Below the pieces are notes generated by a model, which worked only from the letters and a program-made list of their open reading frames with translations, had not been told where the DNA came from and made no database searches. DNA of 37,488 bases. Source: Nitrosopumilus sp. D6. GTDB lineage: Archaea; Thermoproteota; Nitrososphaeria; Nitrososphaerales; Nitrosopumilaceae. The DNA lies in NCBI GenBank assembly GCA_003724325.1, contig RHFD01000023.1, positions 1-37,488 on the forward strand, written 5' to 3'. Positions within the stretch are counted from its first letter, which is position 1. Every line of letters begins with the position of its first letter. This document shows positions 26,849 to 37,488 of the stretch, piece by piece. A program made the translations under genes and the position numbers.

Positions 26849-27204
26849 TATATGCGCTCCAGTATCTTTTTCTTTTTTGCCTGGAACTCTTTTTCCGTGA
26901 TTATCTTGCTTTTTCTGAGCTTGCCGAGTCTCTCTAGTATCTCTAAATCCTCTTGCGTGTTTGATGTAATCTTTTTTGCAGCAGACATGCCTTTTGAGAT
27001 ATTGCTCATGCCGCGGCTCTTTAGCGAGTCGCGCTCTTTTTTTGCCCTGGCATGGATGCCGCGGCTGGTACTTGCCGCCTGCTTTGCAGTAATTGCCCCC
27101 AGAGCGACTGCCTCATCTAGGACGCGGTCTGCCTTTTTTATCCCGTCTTGCAGAGCCACATCTGCCTTTTTGAGGAGCTTTTCAATGTGTCCCTGTGTTG
27201 CCAT
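26848..27204 (-). CDS. SHOCT-like C-terminal domain protein
   Basis: C-terminal EILERLGKLRKSKIITEKEFQAKKKKILERI matches the SHOCT pattern. Confidence 0.7.
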   Translation of the reverse strand: MATQGHIEKLLKKADVALQDGIKKADRVLDEAVALGAITAKQAASTSRGIHARAKKERDSLKSRGMSNISKGMSAAKKITSNTQEDLEILERLGKLRKSKIITEKEFQAKKKKILERI

Positions 27205-27257
27205 GGTTTTGGTATAATGTTAATTCTATTATTTCTTTGCACGAATGTACGGTAAGA

Positions 27258-27348
27258 GGTCAGGTATCTAGTGCAGTTTGACATCATCTCAGGCACTAGA
27301 TTGAACCACCGCCTAACTTCAAACATCATCTTCGTGCCAGACCTGACC
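27258..27348 (+). ncRNA. candidate structured RNA or regulatory element (strand uncertain)
   Basis: GGTCAGGT (27258-27265) pairs with ACCTGACC (27341-27348); the directly adjoining ATCTAGTGC (27266-27274) pairs with GCACTAGAT (27293-27301); intergenic. Confidence 0.35.
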
Positions 27349-27481
27349 GCCTACCTCAAGCGCCATGTTTGTATATCCCTCTGTCATCTTCTCCTGCTCC
27401 CTACTGTGCCTTCCTTTTGGTCACGCAGTGGTGTCCTATTTGTCCATGGTGTTTATACGATCACTTTCCTACCCAAATATA

Positions 27482-28474
27482 ATGCAGAATCCAGTGTATC
27501 GCAAGATGACTAGTATACTACTAGTAGGTATAACGATCGCAGGCGGACTCACCATTGTATTTCCAGGCATCACACCAGATGCCCACGCAGTCCCAAAGAG
27601 TCAGGCACACCTGAACATCTCAAATGACAGGTTTACAGATACTATGAGTCTAGGTAAGACAGGCTCCACTGACGGAACACTACCTGCCTCTGATGATGAT
27701 GAGATTAGTGTCTCTTACGAGTTTTCAAAAGATGAAACAGTAGTGACAAAGTCACTAATAAGATGGAACATTGCAGAGGTAGAATGGCTTCAGGCATCAT
27801 ATCCTGCAAGCGGAACTGGCATTGTAAGGGTAATTGATCCAGACATGAACCTAAACCCAGAGGCAGTTGATAATTTCGAGATAAAGATACGTGCAGACTC
27901 TAGCGGTGGAATCTCACTTACGGTAACTGAAACCCAAAAGGCCAGCGGCATATTTGAGGGTACGGTATTTTTCACCACTACTGACAAGGGCAGCGGCAGC
28001 AGGCTCCGCGTAGAAGAAGGCGATACGATTACTGCCCGATACGATGACAATACGCTGCCAGACCCGTACAATCCGCGCGACCAAATAACAGTATCTGCTA
28101 CTGCACTGATTGGAACCATTGTCCCTCCACTTGAGCGTGTACTTGTAAGTAATCTCAGACTGGTAGACATCTCTGAAAACTCGTTAGATGTTGTCACAAT
28201 GGATCAGCAGTTCCATGTGGTTGCAGATTTGACAAACGAACAGGACAAGGACCAGCCGTTTGCATATATAGTGAAGATTCAAAACGAAGACCAAGTGACT
28301 GTCTTTTTGGCATGGTTCAAGGGCGACTTGGTACCATCTCAGTTCTTCAGCCCGGCAGTGGCATGGATGCCTTTGGAGTCCGGGGCATACAAGATTACAG
28401 TCTTTGTCTGGGAGTCTGTAAGCAATCTGACGGCGCTCTCACCACCTGTAGAGACGACTACAACTGTCCGCTAG
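27482..28474 (+). CDS. secreted protein with a beta-sandwich domain like those in thaumarchaeal surface proteins
   Basis: Signal-like ILLVGITIAGGLTIVFPGITPDAHA, then VRVIDPDMNLNPEAVDNFEIKIRADSSGGISLTVTETQKASGIFEGTVFFTT...ARYDDNTLPDP; TATA-like gtttatac about 30 nt upstream of ATG 27482. ORF open from 27365. Confidence 0.72.
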   Translation: MQNPVYRKMTSILLVGITIAGGLTIVFPGITPDAHAVPKSQAHLNISNDRFTDTMSLGKTGSTDGTLPASDDDEISVSYEFSKDETVVTKSLIRWNIAEVEWLQASYPASGTGIVRVIDPDMNLNPEAVDNFEIKIRADSSGGISLTVTETQKASGIFEGTVFFTTTDKGSGSRLRVEEGDTITARYDDNTLPDPYNPRDQITVSATALIGTIVPPLERVLVSNLRLVDISENSLDVVTMDQQFHVVADLTNEQDKDQPFAYIVKIQNEDQVTVFLAWFKGDLVPSQFFSPAVAWMPLESGAYKITVFVWESVSNLTALSPPVETTTTVR

Positions 28475-28628
28475 TATTTTTCCCGATCCCCGTATGATGT
28501 ATTTTAGATGTTGCATCATGCCCATATTGTCGATATGATTCTACAATCCGGTCATGCTGGCTCTTTGTTAAAGATGTGATGAAACGGCACGAATTGATTT
28601 AATAGGTAGGCGTCATACATGTGTACGG

Positions 28629-29333
28629 TTGGCTGGAAACAGACATGATGTCAGGATTGTAGTGCTTCGAAAAGCGATGGATGAGGATGCGGCAATGGCT
28701 GCAATTGAGCGCAAAAAGACAAAGCCGTTTGGCTCTCTCTTTGGCCCCGGACGCAAGGACATACAGGTGCATTCCCTCAAGATGTACTATGAGTGTCTGC
28801 TGCGCGCATCTGGAAGATACACTGCACACTATTACAGGCCCTCAAAGTATACCATATCAGTCGACTCTAATGTGCGCGAGGTGGTAATTGGTGAGGGAGT
28901 ATTTCCGATAAGGAAAAAGTCGCGCCTTGAGAGGGTGTTTGTGGGAAAAAAGGGCAAAAACAAGGTGGATTTAAAGATTGAAGACCACGTGTTTGTAGAA
29001 CACAAGACAGACATTACATTTGATCATTACGGCAAGGAATCAAAGTTCCCGTACAAGCTCAACTCTTCTACCATGGAGAACTATCCAAAACGACTGCTGG
29101 AGAAGACTGATTCAAAGATAAAAAAATCCTCAATGACCCACGAGGGGCTAGTCAAAAAACTAGAGTCCAGGCTAAAAAAAGACCTGGAAGACGAGGTGCG
29201 CGAATTAGAAGAAGAGTTTACTCTGTGTGAGATTGCAGAGGTGTATGTGCCAGTGTACGAGGCGCGATTAATTGGCCCAAAGAAAAAGATAGGCATACTG
29301 CGTCTTGATGCCGCCCGAAAACAGTTAATCTAA
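28629..29333 (+). CDS. conserved hypothetical protein
   Basis: 234-aa ORF, Lys/Glu-rich C-terminal half; no family recognised; TTG start. Confidence 0.65.
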   Translation: MAGNRHDVRIVVLRKAMDEDAAMAAIERKKTKPFGSLFGPGRKDIQVHSLKMYYECLLRASGRYTAHYYRPSKYTISVDSNVREVVIGEGVFPIRKKSRLERVFVGKKGKNKVDLKIEDHVFVEHKTDITFDHYGKESKFPYKLNSSTMENYPKRLLEKTDSKIKKSSMTHEGLVKKLESRLKKDLEDEVRELEEEFTLCEIAEVYVPVYEARLIGPKKKIGILRLDAARKQLI

Positions 29334-30151
29334 ATTTTTGCAATGGCCCGGAATTTAGAGTCATTGTGTAGTAGTGTGAATGCCTTTTCTTCTCTTGCCC
29401 ACTGCCTGACCATCTTTGGGTTCTTGCCAAATGCCCTCTTTAGAAATCCCATGGCCTCTGGATATCTTTCTAGTGCCGCCATGCTCCTAGACACGGCATA
29501 AAGCATGTTTACATTGTCCCTGTATGCTGGATTTACTGCATCAAAGATATTTAGCGCCTCTTTGTGGCGTCCAAGCTCGCCCATCTGTATTCCCTTTTGA
29601 AATAATGCGTCATGGTGCTGCGGATGTTTCTTGTACACCTTTGTAAAACAGGCCAGCGCATCGTCGTGTTTTTTTAGCTTGCCAAGCACTATACCCTTGT
29701 AGAACAGGGCGTTTGGTTTTTTGGGATCCATTGTTATAGCTTTTTCAAGCATCTGTAGCGCCCCCTCTTGATCCCGGAGCTTGTCTAGTAATACGCCATT
29801 GTTAAAGTAGGAAGCCGCATATTTTGGGTCAGCCTCTATTGCCCTGGTGTAGCAGTCTGCGGCATCCTGTATGTTTCCAAGCTCTGCGAGCGCTATTCCC
29901 TTGTTGTTGAGTGCCGGCGCGTCATCTGGCTTTATCTGCAATATCCTATCAAAGCACGTTATGGCATCTGTGTATTTTTTTATCTGGTTGAGCGCAAGGC
30001 CGCAGCCTTGCAGGGCCTCTGTATTTTCTGGCTCCTGCCTGAGCACCTCGGCAAACCGGGATGCTGCCTTTTTTGGCTGGTTCTGCCTCACCATGGTTAT
30101 TGCCTCGTGCATCAACTGATCCGGATTCTTTTTTGAGCCAAACAGCCCCAT
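29330..30151 (-). CDS. TPR-repeat protein
   Basis: Six or more TPR units (ALNNKGIALAELGNIQDAADCYTRAIEADPKYAASYFNNGVLLDKL...). Confidence 0.88.
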   Translation of the reverse strand: MGLFGSKKNPDQLMHEAITMVRQNQPKKAASRFAEVLRQEPENTEALQGCGLALNQIKKYTDAITCFDRILQIKPDDAPALNNKGIALAELGNIQDAADCYTRAIEADPKYAASYFNNGVLLDKLRDQEGALQMLEKAITMDPKKPNALFYKGIVLGKLKKHDDALACFTKVYKKHPQHHDALFQKGIQMGELGRHKEALNIFDAVNPAYRDNVNMLYAVSRSMAALERYPEAMGFLKRAFGKNPKMVRQWAREEKAFTLLHNDSKFRAIAKI

Positions 30152-30235
30152 GGTGTGTCATGGTGTGGGGAGGCTAATGAAAGTTTGGCTGGAATGCACT
30201 AGGATACGCTTAATTTGAATTCACATAAATGGTAA

Positions 30236-30583
30236 ATGTTGGCAGATTTAGAAATCAGATATACCTCTGATAAGATTCACGCGCACAAGTGGCCTATGGA
30301 CTCGCCTGTCTGGGATGATGCCACTCGAAGGAGAATTGACGGGATTAACGGGACGGAGCCCAGGCAGGTTGTAGTCAGGGGCACCTCTGTACTGGTACAA
30401 GATGTAGAGTTTTGCTCTATAGGTAAAGTGGGCGTATCTGTGCCTTTTTTCAAGCGCGAGTGCACCATGATATTTGAGGCAAAATTTAACAGGTTTTTTG
30501 CGCACGTCCATATCACTACAAGGTCTGACTATATACGGATATTTGACAGGCTGGTGTCGTGGCGGGACTCAAACTCCCTCTGA
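30236..30583 (+). CDS. hypothetical protein
   Basis: 115-aa ORF; no family recognised. Confidence 0.5.
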   Translation: MLADLEIRYTSDKIHAHKWPMDSPVWDDATRRRIDGINGTEPRQVVVRGTSVLVQDVEFCSIGKVGVSVPFFKRECTMIFEAKFNRFFAHVHITTRSDYIRIFDRLVSWRDSNSL

Positions 30584-31888
30584 TGCACGTATCATCTTTT
30601 TAATGTCTGACTCTGTATGTGCGGCAGATATCGCCCCGAGCTTTCCAGGCAAGAGAAATATCCCGTCGTGCGCAATCATCTTAAAATGGTACTTGTGCAG
30701 CATTTCTGTATCGCACTGCGCGGCCTGGCGCGAGTCAGTTATCTCTACTGTATCATCTTTGATAAAGTGTGTCATAAACAGCGAGCCCTTGCCGGTAACT
30801 ATCACCCTGCCATCAAAGACGCGCCCCAGCTCCCTTCTGGTATAGTCGCCTAGCCTGTTGATTCTTGCGTATGTGGATTTTTCTGACTTTAAATGGTATA
30901 GTGTTGCATACCCTGCAGTCATTGACGCGGGGTTTGCAGAAAACGTCCCGCCCCCAATGTACGAGCGCTCTGTCTTTTTTCTCGAACTAGTGTCTGCGTG
31001 GTTCATTATCTCGTCTTTACCACATATCACTCCGATGGAGAGTCCGCCTCCCACTATTTTACCAAGTGTTACAATGTCGGGATCAAGTCCCATTGTGGGG
31101 TATATGCATCCGTATCTGAATCTAAACCCGGTTACAATCTCATCTAGCATGAACAATGAATTGTTCTTGTGCACAAACTCTTCAATTCCTCTTAGATATT
31201 GTGGTGTGGCAGGAATGCATCCTCCCCCTCCGAGCACGGGCTCTATTATTACTCCTGCCAGATCCCTTGCATGTCTGCCCAGTATTTTGAGTGATTCCTC
31301 CAAGTTGTTGTAGGGTATGGATATTATCTTCTCCTGACCTACCATGCCAGTTCCCTCTGAGACATTAAATGGCCAGTTGACTGTCTTTAACAGATCTGAT
31401 GTATAGCCGTGCCATCCGCCATCTACCTTTGCAATTACCTTTCTACCAGTGTACGAGCGCGCAAGCCTGACTGCATACATTGCAGCTTCTGTCCCTGATG
31501 TGACGTAACGAATTTTTTCTGCAACCGGTACTGCGCGAGATAAAAGGTCTGAGAGTAGCATGGTCTGCTCGTTTACCACTCCGTACATCCACCCCTTTCT
31601 TATCTGATTGTTTAGCGCATCCCTCACATTTGGAGGAGCATGCCCCAGTATCAAACTCCAGTGACCCATCCAATAGTCCGTATAGTGGTTCTCATCCACG
31701 TCTGCAAGATTCTTTCCTGCAGAGGATTTTACTACAAACGGATATGGATCAAAATACCTAATGTTATGACTTACTCCCCCCACATGCATCCTAGCGGATC
31801 TGCCAAACATTCTGGCAGACTTTGGAGTCTTTTTCTTGTATTCCCGGGTATAATCCCTCAAAACCGATCTATTTGTCATGTGACACAA
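30569..31888 (-). CDS. glutamate-1-semialdehyde aminotransferase-like class III aminotransferase
   Basis: [36 protein letters not shown]-lysine region, [19 protein letters not shown]. Confidence 0.85.
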   Translation of the reverse strand: MCHMTNRSVLRDYTREYKKKTPKSARMFGRSARMHVGGVSHNIRYFDPYPFVVKSSAGKNLADVDENHYTDYWMGHWSLILGHAPPNVRDALNNQIRKGWMYGVVNEQTMLLSDLLSRAVPVAEKIRYVTSGTEAAMYAVRLARSYTGRKVIAKVDGGWHGYTSDLLKTVNWPFNVSEGTGMVGQEKIISIPYNNLEESLKILGRHARDLAGVIIEPVLGGGGCIPATPQYLRGIEEFVHKNNSLFMLDEIVTGFRFRYGCIYPTMGLDPDIVTLGKIVGGGLSIGVICGKDEIMNHADTSSRKKTERSYIGGGTFSANPASMTAGYATLYHLKSEKSTYARINRLGDYTRRELGRVFDGRVIVTGKGSLFMTHFIKDDTVEITDSRQAAQCDTEMLHKYHFKMIAHDGIFLLPGKLGAISAAHTESDIKKMIRASEGV

Positions 31889-31900
31889 TTTTAACTAGAT

Positions 31901-31932
31901 GATCTTACCAAAGATCAGGCGTGATTTCACGC
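31901..31932. promoter_or_regulatory. two adjacent perfect palindromes upstream of the rRNA promoter
   Basis: GATCTTaccaAAGATC (31901-31916) and GCGTGAttTCACGC (31919-31932). Confidence 0.6.
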
Positions 31933-31936
31933 ATGG

Positions 31937-31943
31937 TTTATAT
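31937..31943 (+). promoter_or_regulatory. putative archaeal TATA box for the rRNA operon
   Basis: ggtttatatgg, upstream of the 16S leader. Confidence 0.5.
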
Positions 31944-32084
31944 GGATTCTGCCTATTCGGGCTTTTGCATACGTAACGCAATAGGCGGCGCTTGTGATGA
32001 AAGCATGGCATTATGCCATTTTGTGATTCGCGGGCCTCCAGTTACGCATACAAGATGAGGCTCTGACCAAGAGGTCAGTTCTGA

Positions 32085-32113
32085 GATGTGAAGACAATGT
32101 GCATCCGCCAATT
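32085..32113 (+). other. 16S processing stem, 5' arm
   Basis: gatgtgaagacaatgtgcatccgccaatt is complementary, with bulges, to the segment at 33631-33658. Confidence 0.85.
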
Positions 32114-32145
32114 CCTAGTACAGAATTGTGCTAAAATTAAATCAG

Positions 32146-33619
<1,474 letters not shown>

Positions 33620-33630
33620 GAAATACGAAG

Positions 33631-33658
33631 AATGGCGGATGCACAGTCTTCACACATC
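33631..33658 (+). other. 16S processing stem, 3' arm
   Basis: aatggcggatgcacagtcttcacacatc, complementary to 32085-32113. Confidence 0.85.
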
Positions 33659-33722
33659 GATGCAATGCATCACTAACGTGATGTATGAAGGATGTAGCGG
33701 GGTCCCCCCCAGGGGGCTTTGC

Positions 33723-33760
33723 GATGATCGTCGCGCATAGTCGTGTAATACGTGGCTGAA
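33723..33760 (+). other. 23S processing stem, 5' arm
   Basis: gatgatcgtcgcgcatagtcgtgtaatacgtggctgaa is complementary, with bulges, to 36747-36785. Confidence 0.82.
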
Positions 33761-33764
33761 TTTG

Positions 33765-36745
<2,981 letters not shown>

Positions 36746-36746
36746 G

Positions 36747-36785
36747 TTCAGCCACATACATAGAGACTATGCGCGATGATTCATC
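36747..36785 (+). other. 23S processing stem, 3' arm
   Basis: ttcagccacatacatagagactatgcgcgatgattcatc, complementary to 33723-33760. Confidence 0.82.
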
Positions 36786-36804
36786 ATTTTAGATGATTCA
36801 TTAT

Positions 36805-36922
36805 ATTACACGACATATTTTTTTAAATGTACTCTAGCGGATGCTGTGTACTGATTCCATTTTACACGATTTTTTTTAAAATATCTAGCGGATGCTGTGT
36901 AATGGTTTTATTTTACACTTTT
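36805..36922 (+). terminator. repeated T-rich units, putative rRNA operon terminator region
   Basis: TTACACGA + T-run (36806-36824); TCTAGCGGATGCTGTGTA...TTTTACACGA + T8 (36833-36877); TCTAGCGGATGCTGTGTA...TTTTACAC + T-run (36884-36922). Confidence 0.55.
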
Positions 36923-37488
36923 TAATATCTAGTATCATTTTCGTGAAGGGTATTGTAATGTTTGATGGATTCTTGAAGCTCTTCTTTTGATACCATGCCT
37001 CCAGATTCCATCCTTGCAAACATTTCCGGATAGATAAATTCACGCTCTGAATACTGTAGTACCTTTTCATAGTCTTTTGCAAAATAGTGTTGTGCCTCGT
37101 CTCCTCCGGATGTATCCTTTGTGGGCAGGCCGTATGCATGTGCAAGCACGTCGTGTTTTAGTCCCTTTGAACGGTACGAGTTTAACGGCATGTGCATCTG
37201 TAATAAATCCAGAATCAGCGGCTTTCTTAATAGCCAGTGATGAATCCACTTATCCTCTGCTATCTTGTGGAACACCATCCTGTTGTAGAGAAACGCCATG
37301 TCAAAGCCTAGTATGTTGTGGCCAATTATTCGTAGCTTGTCACCTTTGCCGCGCTGCAACTCCATTACAGTATTGTAGAATTTTTCAAGCATTCCCTTTT
37401 CACCGTCCTCCCACTCTTTTAGGCGAAATATGTGGGCGTCGTTTATTCTATATGTTATCAGGATTATCCTCCCATCAAAGGGAGTCAG
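36922..37488 (-). CDS. DEDD-type 3'-5' exonuclease related to the family-B polymerase exonuclease domain (truncated at window edge)
   Basis: Reading frame stays open to the edge (LTPFDGRIILITYRINDAHIFRLKEWEDGEKGMLEKF...); IGHNILGFDMAFLYNRM resembles ExoII; ILDLLQMH; YSERE near the ExoIII position. Confidence 0.65.
   Translation of the reverse strand: MTPFDGRIILITYRINDAHIFRLKEWEDGEKGMLEKFYNTVMELQRGKGDKLRIIGHNILGFDMAFLYNRMVFHKIAEDKWIHHWLLRKPLILDLLQMHMPLNSYRSKGLKHDVLAHAYGLPTKDTSGGDEAQHYFAKDYEKVLQYSEREFIYPEMFARMESGGMVSKEELQESIKHYNTLHENDTRY

Noticed and set aside
27258-27348. Nested inverted repeat considered as a tRNA
   Set aside because: Outer-stem length is tRNA-like, but there is no D-arm/T-arm with correct TTCxAxxC spacing on either strand

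Overview
The window looks like a chromosomal fragment of a Group I.1a-like Thaumarchaeote (Nitrososphaerota; marine group I / Cenarchaeum-like). This rests on the archaeal 16S-23S rRNA operon at the right end, archaeal TFB, Thi4, an NreA-like protein with a PIP box, a DnaJ-ferredoxin fusion and typical gene content. Species assignment cannot be made by eye. I support about 38 protein genes, one 16S-23S operon with no spacer tRNA and no adjacent 5S, and both rRNA processing stems. No CRISPR array, transposon or prophage was seen. The features most worth a second look are: (1) a protein with 108 uninterrupted Gly-X-Y triplets rich in GDK/GEK and no obvious signal peptide; (2) a histone-H1-tail-like Lys/Arg protein with an internal 54-bp tandem duplication; (3) a sulfur-related neighbourhood (TusA-like, TrxB, Thi4, siroheme sulfite/nitrite reductase, two-domain rhodanese); (4) a secreted TPR plus metzincin metalloprotease sharing an IPxW-type repeat with a nearby secreted protein; (5) a nested inverted-repeat intergenic element at 27258-27348, a candidate structured RNA; (6) a 54-aa C2H2 zinc-finger ORF missed by the ORF track; (7) palindromes upstream of the rRNA promoter and repeated T-rich units downstream of 23S; (8) systematic overlap of convergent gene 3' ends. 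All assignments come from motif reading by eye; no searches were run.
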